64,000 bases of DNA from Gammaproteobacteria bacterium (GCA_016712635.1 JADJQS010000006.1:372001-436000); one strand, 5' to 3'; numbered from the stretch's first letter, positions 17,247-28,385 are shown. Notes: a model not told the origin generated them from the sequence alone. Numbers and translations are program-made.

Positions 17247-18428
17247 TCAGCCTTGCAGCGCCGCGGTGATGCGCTGCAGTCCCTTCTTCAGATTGTCCAG
17301 ACTGGTGGCGAAGGACAGCCGCATGTAGCCGGGCGCGCCGAACGCCGAGCCGGGCACCAGGGCCACCCCGGCCTCGTTGATCAGATACTCCCCCAGATCC
17401 ACGTCGTCCTTCAGCTTGAGGCGGTCGATCACCTCCTGCATCAGCGGGAAGGCGTAGAACGCCCCGCGCGACGGCAGGCAGCGCACGCCGCGGATCGCGT
17501 TCAGCGCGGCGACCACATAGTCGTGGCGTTCACGGAAGGCGCGGTTCATGCCCGTGATGAAGGACTGGTCGCCGTTCAGCGCGGCTTCGGCGGCCACCTG
17601 CGAGATCGAGGTCGGGTTGGAAGTGCTCTGGGACTGGATGTTCTCCATCGCCTGGATCAGCTCGACGGGCCCTGCGGCATAACCGATGCGCCAGCCGGTC
17701 ATGGAATAACTCTTGGAGACGCCGTTCAGCACGATGGCGTGGTCATACAGTTCGGGGCAGGCCATCAGGATGTTGCAGAAGGGCTCGCCGTCGTCCAGGC
17801 TGATGTGTTCATAGATGTCATCGCTCGCCACTATCACGTGCGGGTGACGGCGCAACACGGCGCCGAGCGCGACGAGTTCCGCGCGCGAATATGTCGCGCC
17901 GGTCGGATTCGACGGGCTGTTGATGACCACCAGGCGGGTGCGTCTGGTGATGGCGCGCTCGAGCTGTTCCGGCGTGATCTTGAATCCCTGGTCGATGCCG
18001 CTCTCGATGAAGACGGGGACGCCGTCGGCGAGCAGCACCATGTCCGGATAGGAGACCCAGTAGGGGGCCGGGATGATGACCTCATCGCCGGTGTTGAGCA
18101 GGGCCTGGGTCAGGTTGAAGAAGCTCTGCTTGCCGCCGACCGAGACCAGCACCTGGCCCGGCTTGTATTTGAGTCCGTTGTCGCGCAGGAACTTGTCGGC
18201 GACGGCCTTGCGCAGCGTGGAGATGCCGGCCACCGGCGTGTACTTGGTGAAGCCCGCGCGGATCGCCTCGATCGCTGCCTGCTTGATGTGCTCGGGTGTG
18301 TCGAAGTCGGGTTCGCCGGCGCCGAAACCGATGATGTCCTTGCCTTCCGCGCGCAGTTGCGCCGCGCGTGCCGTCACTGCCAGGGTCGGCGAGGGCTTGA
18401 TGCGCTGTACCCGTTGCGAGAGTTCCAC
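17247..18428 (-). CDS. aspC: Aspartate aminotransferase (class I, PLP)
   Basis: 393 residues, full length. The class I fold is clear: 'IGFGAGEPDFDTPEHIK' near the start, 'YWVSYPDM', 'INSPSNPTGATYS' (Asn for PLP), 'VASDDIYEHI' (Asp for the pyridine N), and 'NGVSKSYSMTGWRIGYAAG' with the Schiff-base Lys and phosphate-binding Arg. This is the aspartate/prephenate-type subgroup common in bacteria lacking the enteric AspC type. It interconverts aspartate plus 2-oxoglutarate and oxaloacetate plus glutamate in the cytosol; a second role on prephenate is known for some members but cannot be judged here. It is divergent from uvrB, with 74 bases between start codons. Confidence 0.85.
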   Translation of the reverse strand: MELSQRVQRIKPSPTLAVTARAAQLRAEGKDIIGFGAGEPDFDTPEHIKQAAIEAIRAGFTKYTPVAGISTLRKAVADKFLRDNGLKYKPGQVLVSVGGKQSFFNLTQALLNTGDEVIIPAPYWVSYPDMVLLADGVPVFIESGIDQGFKITPEQLERAITRRTRLVVINSPSNPTGATYSRAELVALGAVLRRHPHVIVASDDIYEHISLDDGEPFCNILMACPELYDHAIVLNGVSKSYSMTGWRIGYAAGPVELIQAMENIQSQSTSNPTSISQVAAEAALNGDQSFITGMNRAFRERHDYVVAALNAIRGVRCLPSRGAFYAFPLMQEVIDRLKLKDDVDLGEYLINEAGVALVPGSAFGAPGYMRLSFATSLDNLKKGLQRITAALQG

Positions 18429-18502
18429 GTGTGTCCAGGTCTCCGGAATAATTAGAGGTGCTAAGTGTAATATACTTGGCGAGATCCCCGCAAAGCGCCA
18501 CC

Positions 18503-20516
<2,014 letters not shown>

Positions 20517-20583
20517 CCCGGTGCGGCCGCGGCAGCTTCCCCTGTTGCGGCCATGGGGGCGATCGAGTATCTTAGGCGCTTTA

Positions 20584-20659
20584 GGCGCGTAGCTCAGTTG
20601 GTTAGAGCACCACCTTGACATGGTGGGGGTCGTTGGTTCAAATCCAATCGCGCCTACCA
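20584..20659 (+). tRNA. tRNA-Val (anticodon GAC)
   Basis: 76 bases with all four arms. The acceptor stem GGCGCGT pairs with the 3' side before ACCA. The D-loop is CTCAGTTGGTTAGAGC, the anticodon loop TTGACAT (GAC at 20617-20619) sits on a CCACC/GGTGG stem, and the T-loop is TTCAAAT. CCA is encoded. Confidence 0.95.
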
Positions 20660-20670
20660 GACAGTTACAG

Positions 20671-20695
20671 GCACTGTGGCTACAGTGCTTTTTTT
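20671..20695 (+). terminator. Rho-independent terminator after tRNA-Val
   Basis: A perfect 7-bp stem GCACTGT/ACAGTGC with a four-base loop is followed directly by seven T. It starts 12 bases after the tRNA CCA end and lies just upstream of thrS, so thrS needs its own promoter or read-through. Confidence 0.85.
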
Positions 20696-20744
20696 ATTCC
20701 CCGCCGGGCACATTGCTCCGGTGGGGAAGTGTTTCTTCACCACG

Positions 20745-22670
20745 ATGCCGACAGTCACACTCCCAGACAAGAGCCAGCGCAGCTACGACCACCCGGTCAG
20801 CGTAGCCGAGGTGGCTGCGTCCATCGGTCCCGGCCTGGCCAAGGCGGCGCTCGCCGGCCGCGTGAACGGGCGCCTGGTCGACACCTCGTTTGTGATCGAG
20901 GATGCCGTCGATCTGGCCGTCGTGACGGAACGCGATCCGGCCGGGCTGGACATCATCCGCCATTCCTGCGCCCATCTCCTGGCGCAGGCGGTCAAGAGCC
21001 TGTTCCCGCAGGCCCAAGTGACCATCGGCCCGGTGATCGAGGACGGCTTTTATTACGATTTCGCCTTCGAGCGCAGCTTCACCCCGGAGGACCTGGCGGC
21101 GATCGAGCGGAAGATGGCGGAGATCGCGGAACAGGATCAGCCGGTGACGCGCACGGTGATGAAGCGGGAAGAGGCCATCGGGTTCTTCCGCGAGCTGGGT
21201 GAGGAGTACAAGGCGCGCATCATCGAGGACATCCCGGCGGGCGAGCAGATCTCCCTGTACCGGCAGGCGGACTTCATCGATCTCTGCCGCGGCCCCCACG
21301 TACCGAGCACCGGGCGCATCAAGGCCTTCAAGCTGACCAAGGTCGCGGGCGCCTACTGGCGCGGCGATTCCCGCAACGAGATGCTGCAGCGCATCTACGG
21401 CACGGCATGGGCGAACAAGAAGGATCTGGCGGACTATCTCCACCGGCTGGAGGAGGCCGAGAAGCGCGATCACCGCAAGATCGGCAAGCAGCTCGGGCTG
21501 TTCCACCAGCAGGAAGAGGCCCCCGGCATGGTGTTCTGGCACGACCACGGCTGGACCGTCTACCGCACGGTCGAGGAGTACATCCGCGGCCTGCTGCGCG
21601 AGCACGGCTACCAGGAGGTGCGCACGCCGCAGGTGGTCGACCGCTCGCTGTGGGAGAAGTCCGGGCACTGGGACAAGTTCGCCAGCGGCATGTTCACCAC
21701 CCACGTGGAGAACCGCGATTACGCGATCAAGCCGATGAACTGCCCCTGCCACGTGCAGATCTTCAACCAGGGCCTGAAGAGCTACCGCGACCTTCCGCTG
21801 CGGCTGGCGGAGTTCGGTTCCTGCCACCGCAACGAGCCCTCGGGCACGCTGCACGGGCTGATGCGCCTGCGCAATTTCGTGCAGGACGACGCCCACATCT
21901 TCTGCACCGAGGACCAGATCCAGGACGAGGTCTCGGCCTTCATGGACATGCTGTTCAGCGCCTATGCCGACTTCGGGTTTGAGCACATCATCGTCAAGCT
22001 CTCGACGCGGCCGCCGAGCCGGGTCGGGGACGATGCCGTCTGGGATAAGGCGGAACACGCCCTGGAGCAGGCGCTGAACACCCGCGGCCTGGACTGGGAC
22101 CTGCAGCCCGGGGAGGGGGCCTTTTACGGACCCAAGATCGAATTCTCGCTCAAGGACTGCATCGGGCGGGTCTGGCAGTGCGGGACCATCCAGGTCGATT
22201 TCTCCATGCCGGGGCGCCTGGGCGCCTATTACATCGCCGAGGACGGCAGCAAGCAGGTCCCGGTGATGCTGCACCGGGCGATCCTGGGGTCACTGGAGCG
22301 TTTTATCGCCATCCTGATCGAGGAACACGCCGGTTCCTTGCCGCTGTGGCTGGCCCCGGTGCAGGCGGTGGTGCTGAATATCACCGACCGGCAGGCGGAT
22401 TATGTCGCCAAAGTGTCCGCAATCATGAGAAAAGCGGGCATCCGGGTCGCAATAGACTTGAGAAATGAAAAAATTGGCTTTAAAATCCGCGAGCATACGC
22501 TGCAACGCGTACCTTATCTGCTGGTCGTAGGGGACCGGGAGATGGAGGATGAGACCGTGGCCGTGCGCGCGCGGGATGGCACGGATCTGGGCAGCCTGTC
22601 TGTACAGGCATGCGCGGATCGTCTGGCATCCGAGATTGCGTGCCGCGGCCGCGTTGTTTTTCAGGAATAG
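20745..22670 (+). CDS. thrS: Threonyl-tRNA synthetase
   Basis: 641 residues from the ATG at 20745, matching the E. coli length of 642; the longer frame from 20676 would run through the terminator hairpin. The TGS domain ('MPTVTLPDKSQRSY') comes first, then the editing domain with 'HSCAHLLAQAVK' (zinc/editing His). The class II core follows with 'MNCPCHVQIF' (motif-associated zinc Cys), 'RNEPSGTLHGLMRLRNFVQDDAH' and 'HRAILGSLERFIAILIEEHAG' (motif 3). The anticodon-binding domain lies at the end. It charges tRNA-Thr in the cytosol. It heads the translation cluster; infC follows after 16 bases. Confidence 0.97.
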   Translation: MPTVTLPDKSQRSYDHPVSVAEVAASIGPGLAKAALAGRVNGRLVDTSFVIEDAVDLAVVTERDPAGLDIIRHSCAHLLAQAVKSLFPQAQVTIGPVIEDGFYYDFAFERSFTPEDLAAIERKMAEIAEQDQPVTRTVMKREEAIGFFRELGEEYKARIIEDIPAGEQISLYRQADFIDLCRGPHVPSTGRIKAFKLTKVAGAYWRGDSRNEMLQRIYGTAWANKKDLADYLHRLEEAEKRDHRKIGKQLGLFHQQEEAPGMVFWHDHGWTVYRTVEEYIRGLLREHGYQEVRTPQVVDRSLWEKSGHWDKFASGMFTTHVENRDYAIKPMNCPCHVQIFNQGLKSYRDLPLRLAEFGSCHRNEPSGTLHGLMRLRNFVQDDAHIFCTEDQIQDEVSAFMDMLFSAYADFGFEHIIVKLSTRPPSRVGDDAVWDKAEHALEQALNTRGLDWDLQPGEGAFYGPKIEFSLKDCIGRVWQCGTIQVDFSMPGRLGAYYIAEDGSKQVPVMLHRAILGSLERFIAILIEEHAGSLPLWLAPVQAVVLNITDRQADYVAKVSAIMRKAGIRVAIDLRNEKIGFKIREHTLQRVPYLLVVGDREMEDETVAVRARDGTDLGSLSVQACADRLASEIACRGRVVFQE

Positions 22671-22686
22671 TGCGGAGGAACGGGTT

Positions 22687-23229
22687 ATAGCTGCTGAGAA
22701 AGAATTACGCTTGAACGATGCGATAACCTCACCCAAGGTGCGCCTCATCGGCGCTGATGGTGAGCAGGTCGGGGTAGTGCCGCTGGCGGAGGCGAACAAG
22801 ATCGCGGAAGAAGCCGAGCTCGATCTGGTCGAGGTGTCGCCGAACGCGGATCCGCCTGTCTGCCGCGTAATGGACTACGGCAAGTACCTGTTTGAGGAAA
22901 GCAAGAAGCGGCACGCGGCCCGGAAAAAGCAGAAGCAGATCCAGGTCAAGGAGGTCAAGTTCCGTCCGGGTACGGAGGAAGGCGACTATCAGGTCAAGCT
23001 GCGCAACCTGATCCGTTTTCTCGAGAGCGGAGACAAGGCGAAGATCACGCTTCGGTTCCGCGGGCGCGAGATGATGCATCAGAGCCTCGGGATGAAGTTG
23101 CTCGATCGCATCAAGAAGGATCTGGAGGAGTATGCAACGGTGGAGCAGTTTCCCAAACTCGAAGGGCGGCAGATGATCATGGTGCTGGCGCCGGGAAGCA
23201 GCATCAAGAAGAAACAGCAGGTCGGCTGA
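22687..23229 (+). CDS. infC: Translation initiation factor IF-3 (AUA start)
   Basis: 180 residues, the same as E. coli IF-3. It binds the 30S subunit, blocks 50S joining and checks start-codon/initiator pairing. Conserved blocks are 'AEELDLVEVSPNADPPVCRVMDYGKY' in the N-domain and 'EIKFRPGT'-like 'EVKFRPGTEEGDYQVKLRNL' plus 'GREMMHQSLGM' in the C-domain. No ATG, GTG or TTG lies at the expected start. GGAGG (22674-22678) is followed after eight bases by ATA (22687). E. coli infC likewise starts at a rare AUU, through which IF-3 represses itself, so the same autoregulation is inferred. GTT just upstream is a less likely start. Confidence 0.95.
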   Translation: MAAEKELRLNDAITSPKVRLIGADGEQVGVVPLAEANKIAEEAELDLVEVSPNADPPVCRVMDYGKYLFEESKKRHAARKKQKQIQVKEVKFRPGTEEGDYQVKLRNLIRFLESGDKAKITLRFRGREMMHQSLGMKLLDRIKKDLEEYATVEQFPKLEGRQMIMVLAPGSSIKKKQQVG

Positions 23230-23279
23230 GTCAAGCGGTCCGGCCTGGTTTGATGAGTTGACAATATTAAGGATCGAAC

Positions 23280-23477
23280 ATGCCCAAGCTAAAGTCACAT
23301 AGCGGCGCCGCCAAGCGTTTTGCGCGCACCGCGTCCGGACGCTTCAAGCACAAGCAGAGCCATCGCCGGCATATCCTGACCAAGAAGAGCACCCAGCGCA
23401 AACGTCATTTGCGCGCTCCCGCCCTGGTCGCCGTGTCCGATACGCCCGAGCTGAAGCGCATGCTGCCGTACAGTTGA
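23280..23477 (+). CDS. rpmI: 50S ribosomal protein L35
   Basis: 65 residues, very basic, standard length. 'MPKLKSHSGAAKRFARTASGRFK' and 'HRRHILTKKSTQRKRHLR' are the L35 signature. It lies 50 bases after infC and 16 before rplT. In E. coli this operon is repressed by L20 binding upstream of rpmI; whether the 50-base gap here holds such a site cannot be judged by eye. Confidence 0.96.
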   Translation: MPKLKSHSGAAKRFARTASGRFKHKQSHRRHILTKKSTQRKRHLRAPALVAVSDTPELKRMLPYS

Positions 23478-23493
23478 AGGAAAGGAACACACC

Positions 23494-23853
23494 ATGCCAA
23501 GAGTAAAACGAGGGGTAACCGCCCGCGCCAACCACAAGAAGGTGCTGGCGAAGGCCAAGGGATTCCGCGGACGCCGCAAGAACGTTTTCCGCGCTGCGAA
23601 CCAGGCCGTAGTGAAGGCCGGGCAGTACGCCTACCGCGACCGCCGCGTGCGCAAGCGCGAATTCCGCGGTCTGTGGATCATCCGCATCAATGCGGCGGCG
23701 CGTGAATTCGGGCTGTCTTACAGCCGGATGATCGACGGCCTGAAGAAGGCGGCCATCGAGATCGACCGCAAGGTCCTGGCCGACCTGGCCGTGTTCGACA
23801 AGGCCGCCTTCGGCGCGCTGGCGGAGAAGGCCAAGGCGGGACTTTCCGCCTGA
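23494..23853 (+). CDS. rplT: 50S ribosomal protein L20
   Basis: 119 residues, standard length. 'MPRVKRGVTARANHKKVLAKAKGFRGRRKNVFR' region is the basic N-terminal extension that threads into 23S rRNA, followed by 'LWIIRINAAAREFGLSYSRMIDGLKKA'. AAGGAA upstream is a normal ribosome site. It assembles early in the 50S subunit and in enterics represses its own operon. Followed by a strong terminator at 23895. Confidence 0.97.
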   Translation: MPRVKRGVTARANHKKVLAKAKGFRGRRKNVFRAANQAVVKAGQYAYRDRRVRKREFRGLWIIRINAAAREFGLSYSRMIDGLKKAAIEIDRKVLADLAVFDKAAFGALAEKAKAGLSA

Positions 23854-23894
23854 CGAAACCTCCACGGCCGCGCGGTCGATGCGTCGGCATGCAG

Positions 23895-23924
23895 AAAAGG
23901 AAAGGTAGCGCCTTTCCTTTTTTG
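23895..23924 (+). terminator. Rho-independent terminator between rplT and pheS
   Basis: A stem of nine pairs (AAGGAAAGG/CCTTTCCTT) with a five-base loop is followed by a T-rich run. It separates the thrS-rplT transcript from pheST. In E. coli a phenylalanine-leader attenuator sits here; I see no Phe-rich leader peptide. Confidence 0.85.
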
Positions 23925-24089
23925 TTTTGGAGGGAGGGCGCCGGGCGGATGGGCGGGACGGCATGGTGATTTTGTATTTTACTCGCCATCCATTACTCAT
24001 TACCCTTGTCCCGTTCGGAGGACGCCGGTGTACGGGGGCGATTCCCGTATTGATCCGGTTGCGCGGGGAAATTGGCAAGGAATGACAGT

Positions 24090-25106
24090 GTGCACGAGCT
24101 GGATACGATAGTCGCGCAGGCGCGCGAGCTGATCGCCGGGGCGGCCGACCTGAAGGCGCTGGACCAGGCGCGCGTGCAGTATCTCGGGAAAAACGGCCGC
24201 ATCACGGAGTTCCTCAAACAGCTTAAGACGCTGTCCGACGCGGAGCGGCCCGCGGCGGGGCTTGTCGTCAACCAGGCGAAGCAGGAACTGCAGCAGGCCA
24301 TCGAGGCGCGCGCGCGCGAACTCGACAGCGCCGCGCTGCACGAGCGCTTGAGCCGCGAATCCCTCGACGTCACGCTGCCCGGCCGCGGGCAGGCGGCGGG
24401 CGGCCTGCATCCCGTGGCGATGACCATGGACCGCATCGAAGGGCTGTTCGCCCAGGCCGGTTACGAGGTCGCCCGCGGACCGGAGATCGAAGACGACTTC
24501 CACAACTTCGAGGCGCTCAACATTCCCGCCGACCATCCCGCGCGCGCAATGCATGACACCTTTTACTTCGACGCGCATACGCTGTTGCGGACGCACACCT
24601 CGCCGGTCCAGATCCGCGTGATGCGCGAACGCACCCCGCCGCTGCGCGTCATCGCGCCCGGACGCGTCTACCGCTGCGATTCCGACGTGACGCACACGCC
24701 GATGTTCCACCAGGTGGAAGGCTTCATGGTCGATGAGGACGTGAGTTTCGCCGACCTCAAGGGCGCGCTGACCGATTTCCTGCGCGCGTTCTTCGAGCGC
24801 GACGCGGCGGTTCGGTTCCGGCCGTCGTATTTCCCTTTCACGGAGCCGTCTGCGGAAGTGGATATCGCCTGCGTGATCTGCGGCGGCAAGGGCTGCCGGG
24901 TGTGCAAGCAGACCGGCTGGCTGGAGGTGATGGGCTGCGGCATGATCCATCCGCAGGTGTTCGCCAACGTCGGCGTCGACAGCGAACGCTATACGGGATT
25001 TGCCTTCGGCCTGGGGGTCGAGCGCATGGCCATGCTGAGATACGGGGTGAACGACCTGCGCCTGTTCTTCGAAAACGATCTGCGATTCCTGCGACAGTTC
25101 AACTGA
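24090..25106 (+). CDS. pheS: Phenylalanyl-tRNA synthetase alpha subunit
   Basis: 338 residues from a GTG at 24090 with AAGGA eight bases upstream; a TTG at 24072 gives a longer but less likely product. The N-terminal coiled-coil tRNA-binding arm is followed by the class II core: 'GPEIEDDFHNFEALNIPADHPARAMHDTFYF', 'VYRCDSDVTHTPMFHQVEGF' and 'FRPSYFPFTEPSAEVDI', ending 'FGLGVERMAMLRYGVNDLR'. An insert 'CVICGGKGCRVCKQTGW' carries four Cys, likely a zinc knuckle, present in many bacterial PheS but not in E. coli. Acts as alpha2beta2 with PheT, whose start lies two bases after this stop. Confidence 0.96.
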   Translation: MHELDTIVAQARELIAGAADLKALDQARVQYLGKNGRITEFLKQLKTLSDAERPAAGLVVNQAKQELQQAIEARARELDSAALHERLSRESLDVTLPGRGQAAGGLHPVAMTMDRIEGLFAQAGYEVARGPEIEDDFHNFEALNIPADHPARAMHDTFYFDAHTLLRTHTSPVQIRVMRERTPPLRVIAPGRVYRCDSDVTHTPMFHQVEGFMVDEDVSFADLKGALTDFLRAFFERDAAVRFRPSYFPFTEPSAEVDIACVICGGKGCRVCKQTGWLEVMGCGMIHPQVFANVGVDSERYTGFAFGLGVERMAMLRYGVNDLRLFFENDLRFLRQFN

Positions 25107-25108
25107 CC

Positions 25109-27523
25109 ATGAAATTCAGCGAACACTGGTTGCGCGAGTGGGTCGATCCGCCGCTTGATACCAAGGCCCTGGTGGCGCAGTTGACCATGTCCGGGCTCGA
25201 GGTGGAAGCCGTCGAACCCGTCGCGCCGGCATTCAGCGGCGTCGTCGTCGGCCTGGTCCAGACCGTCGAACCGCACCCGCAGGCCGACCGGCTGCGCGTC
25301 TGCCGTGTCGATGTCGGTTCGGGCGAGGCCCTGACCATCGTGTGCGGCGCCGCCAACGTCGCCGCGGGCATGCACGTACCGACGGCGCTGGTCGGTGCCC
25401 GGCTGCCGGGAGGTCTGGCGATCACGCGCGCGAAGCTGCGCGGCGTGGAATCGCACGGGATGCTCTGTTCGGCCAGGGAGCTCGGGCTGGCCGAAAACGC
25501 CGAAGGACTTCTGCCCTTGCCGCCGGACGCCGCCCCCGGCACGGACGTGCGCACGCTGCTTGCGCTGGACGACGTGTCGCTCGAGCTGTCGCTGACGCCC
25601 AATCGCAGCGACTGCCTCGGGGTGGCCGGCGTGGCGCGCGAGATCGCCGCGCTGAACCGCATCGATATGGCGGCGGTGCGCTATCCCGCGGTGCCGCCTG
25701 CGGTCGACGACGCGCTGGCGATCGAGGTATCGGATTCCAGGGCCTGTCCGCGTTACCTGGGGCGGGTGATCCGCGGTATCGATCCAGCGGCCGAGACACC
25801 CCTGTGGCTGAGAGAACGCCTGCGCCGCAGCGGATTGCGCAGCCTGGGTCCCGTGGTGGACGTCACGAATTTTCTGCTGCTGGAGCTGGGTCAGCCGATG
25901 CACGCCTTCGATCTTGCCCGCGTTGACGGCGGCATATGCGTGCGCCGTGCCGGGGAGGGGGAAACCTTTACCGCGCTCGACGGCCAGACCTTTACGCTGA
26001 ACAGCGACATGCTGGTGATCGCAGACCGGCGGCGCGTGCTGGCCCTGGCGGGGATCATCGGCGGCGCGGACAGTGCGGTGGGCGCGGAGACGAATGCGAT
26101 CCTGCTGGAGTGCGCCTTCTTCTCCCCGGGTGCGATCGCCGGCAAGGCGCGCCGCCTCGGCCTGCACACCGATTCCTCGCACCGCTTCGAGCGCGGCGTC
26201 GACCCGGAGCTGCAGGCGCGTGCAATGGAGCGCGCCACGCGGCTGATCCTCGATATCGCCGGTGGCGTGGCCGGACCGGTGGTGGAGGCGGTCAATCCGG
26301 ACTCCTTGCCGGGTCGGCCGCCGATCCGCCTGCGCGCGGACCGGCTCAAGCGACTGCTCGGCTATCCTCTCGCCGGTACAGAGGTCGAGCAGATCCTCAC
26401 GCGGCTCGGCATGCGCGTGCGTGCCGACGGGAATGCAGCCTGGGAGGTCCTGCCGCCCTCGTTTCGGTTTGATATCGCCATCGAGGCCGATCTTATCGAG
26501 GAGCTCGCGCGCGTGCACGGTTATGACAAGCTGCCGGCGAGCCGCCCGAGTACGCGGCTGGAGATCGGAGCACGCGATGCGCACGTGGAGCGTGTCCGCC
26601 GCGCGCGCCACCTGCTTGCCGATATCGGGTATCAGGAAGCCATCACCTACAGCTTCGTCGATGCTGAAACACAGCGTCTGCTCGACCCGGTGAATGCAGC
26701 CTTGCCGCTGGCCAATCCGCTCGCCGCGGACATTGCCGTCATGCGCACCAGCCTCTGGCCCGGCCTGGTCCGGGCGTGCCTCTACAATCTGAAGCGCCAG
26801 CAATCGCGTGTGCGCCTGTTCGAGTATGGACGCAGATTCATCGGTACGCTGCAGCGGGGCGGGAAGCCCGGCGCATCCCTGGGCGCGATCAAGGAAGAAG
26901 GCGTATTTTCCGGCATCGCCACCGGCGCCGCCTATCCGGAGCAGTGGGGCGTGCCGGCGCGGGAGCTTGATTTTTACGACGTCAAGGCAGACGTCGTGGC
27001 GCTGTTGAACGATCTCTGCAGGGGGCGCGGTCATACCTTCGAGGCCGCGGTGCATCCCGCCCTGCACCCGGGGCAATCGGCGCGCATCCTTGATTCACAT
27101 GGCGGGGAAATCGGCTGGCTGGGCGCCCTCCATCCGCAGGCGGCCGCCAGCCTGGGCGTCGAGCAGACGGTCTTTGTATTCGAGCTGAATCTGGATCGCA
27201 TTGAATCGCCGGCGGTTCCCGAATTCACCGAGCTGTCGAAGTTTCCTGCGGTCCGGCGCGATCTCGCCGTCATCGTCGACGAGGGGGTGGCCGCCGCCGC
27301 GCTTGAGGCCTGCGTCCGGGAGGCGGCCGGCACGCTGTTGCAAGGTTTGCACCTGTTTGATATCTATCGTGGCAAAGGTGTTGATTCCGGGAAGAAAAGT
27401 GTTGCGCTGGGCTTGACCTTGCAGGATTTTTCGCGCACTCTTACCGATGTCGAAGTTGACGCCTTGATTGAAGGCGTGCTCAAGCAACTGCATCTCAAAT
27501 TTCAGGCAACATTGAGAGAGTGA
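25109..27523 (+). CDS. pheT: Phenylalanyl-tRNA synthetase beta subunit
   Basis: 804 residues from the ATG at 25109 (E. coli: 795). Domains in order: EMAP-like tRNA-binding domain ('GLVQTVEPHPQADRLRVCRVDVG'), B3/B4 editing domain, B5 ('LIEELARVHGYDKLPAS'), catalytic-like core ('ITYSFVDAETQRLL', 'NPLAADIAVMRTSLWPGLV'), and a ferredoxin-fold anticodon-binding domain at the end ('FPAVRRDLAVIVDE'). Completes the heterotetramer with PheS and hydrolyses mischarged Tyr-tRNA-Phe. ihfA follows after two bases. Confidence 0.96.
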   Translation: MKFSEHWLREWVDPPLDTKALVAQLTMSGLEVEAVEPVAPAFSGVVVGLVQTVEPHPQADRLRVCRVDVGSGEALTIVCGAANVAAGMHVPTALVGARLPGGLAITRAKLRGVESHGMLCSARELGLAENAEGLLPLPPDAAPGTDVRTLLALDDVSLELSLTPNRSDCLGVAGVAREIAALNRIDMAAVRYPAVPPAVDDALAIEVSDSRACPRYLGRVIRGIDPAAETPLWLRERLRRSGLRSLGPVVDVTNFLLLELGQPMHAFDLARVDGGICVRRAGEGETFTALDGQTFTLNSDMLVIADRRRVLALAGIIGGADSAVGAETNAILLECAFFSPGAIAGKARRLGLHTDSSHRFERGVDPELQARAMERATRLILDIAGGVAGPVVEAVNPDSLPGRPPIRLRADRLKRLLGYPLAGTEVEQILTRLGMRVRADGNAAWEVLPPSFRFDIAIEADLIEELARVHGYDKLPASRPSTRLEIGARDAHVERVRRARHLLADIGYQEAITYSFVDAETQRLLDPVNAALPLANPLAADIAVMRTSLWPGLVRACLYNLKRQQSRVRLFEYGRRFIGTLQRGGKPGASLGAIKEEGVFSGIATGAAYPEQWGVPARELDFYDVKADVVALLNDLCRGRGHTFEAAVHPALHPGQSARILDSHGGEIGWLGALHPQAAASLGVEQTVFVFELNLDRIESPAVPEFTELSKFPAVRRDLAVIVDEGVAAAALEACVREAAGTLLQGLHLFDIYRGKGVDSGKKSVALGLTLQDFSRTLTDVEVDALIEGVLKQLHLKFQATLRE

Positions 27524-27525
27524 TT

Positions 27526-27828
27526 ATGGCGCTGACAAAGGCTGATATGGCGGAGCGGCTGTTCGAGGAATTCGGACTCAACAAGCGGGAAGCCAAGGAT
27601 CTGGTGGAGATGTTCTTCGAAGAGGTGCGTGCCGCACTGGAAGAGGGGCAGCAGGTCAAACTGTCCGGATTCGGCAACTTCAATCTGCGCAAGAAGAACG
27701 AACGTCCGGGACGCAACCCGAAGACGGGGGAGGAAATACCGATCACCGCGCGTCGCGTCGTATCGTTTCATCCCGGGCAAAAACTAAAAGCAAGAGTCGA
27801 AGCCCATGCTGGAACCCAGCGGCAATAA
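27526..27828 (+). CDS. ihfA: Integration host factor alpha subunit
   Basis: 100 residues from the ATG at 27526 (E. coli: 99). 'MALTKADMAERLFEEFGLNKREAKDLVEMFFEEVR' region, the beta-arm 'GRNPKTGEEIPITARRVVSF' with the DNA-intercalating Pro, and 'LSGFGNFNLRKKNERPGRNP' are typical of IhfA rather than HU. With IhfB it bends DNA sharply at specific sites for transcription, replication and recombination. The pheST-ihfA order is that of enterics. The 3' end overlaps the MerR-family gene by 23 bases. Confidence 0.96.
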   Translation: MALTKADMAERLFEEFGLNKREAKDLVEMFFEEVRAALEEGQQVKLSGFGNFNLRKKNERPGRNPKTGEEIPITARRVVSFHPGQKLKARVEAHAGTQRQ

Positions 27829-28162
27829 CGAACTGCCTCCGATACCCGGCAAACGGTATTTCACCATCGGCGAGGTCAGTGATCTGTGCGGTGTGAAGCC
27901 GCACGTGCTGCGCTATTGGGAGCAGGAATTTCCCCAGCTGGCGCCGGTCAAGCGTGCGGGCAACCGCCGTTATTATCAGCGTCAGGACGTCATGGTCGTG
28001 CGCCAGATCCGTGAACTTCTCTACCAGCAGGGATTCACGATCGGCGGCGCGCGCCAGCAGCTGTCCGGCAAGGAGACCAGGACGGATACCAGCCGCAGCC
28101 GGCAGGTGGTGCGTCAGATCCGGCAGGAACTAGAGGATCTCCTGAAAGTGATGAAGGCCTGA
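27806..28162 (+). CDS. MerR-family transcriptional regulator
   Basis: 118 residues. Winged helix-turn-helix 'YFTIGEVSDLCGVKPHVLRYWEQEFPQLAP' with the MerR 'NRRYYQRQDV' wing, then a short helix likely used for dimerisation ('RQIRQELEDLLKVMKA'). There are no metal-binding Cys and no large effector domain, so it belongs to the small MerR proteins habitually found just after ihfA in gammaproteobacteria. The effector is unknown. It overlaps ihfA by 23 bases and precedes tRNA-Pro. Confidence 0.88.
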   Translation: MLEPSGNNELPPIPGKRYFTIGEVSDLCGVKPHVLRYWEQEFPQLAPVKRAGNRRYYQRQDVMVVRQIRELLYQQGFTIGGARQQLSGKETRTDTSRSRQVVRQIRQELEDLLKVMKA

Positions 28163-28232
28163 TCCATACTGCACGCGGAGCAGGCGCATTCATTGCACAG
28201 TTTTTCACCCTTGATACTCACTCTTTAAATTC

Positions 28233-28313
<81 letters not shown>

Positions 28314-28385
28314 TTCAGCATCGTTGACACACCTCCGCCTGCGGGGCGATCGGATTCCCGGCCCTGCGGGCGTTCGCCGCGCTGC

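Noticed and set aside
17253..18455. Plus-strand open frame of 400 codons over the aspartate aminotransferase
   Set aside because: Antisense shadow; the minus-strand gene has all class I motifs.
20584..20659. tRNA-Val considered as a mobile-element attachment site
   Set aside because: No integrase, no repeat of the tRNA 3' end downstream, and housekeeping genes follow at once.
20694..22274. Minus-strand open frame of 526 codons over thrS
   Set aside because: Shadow of thrS; no independent support.
24989..27076. Long minus-strand open frame of 695 codons over pheT
   Set aside because: Shadow of pheT in GC-rich sequence; product is Arg/His/Gln-rich with no family.
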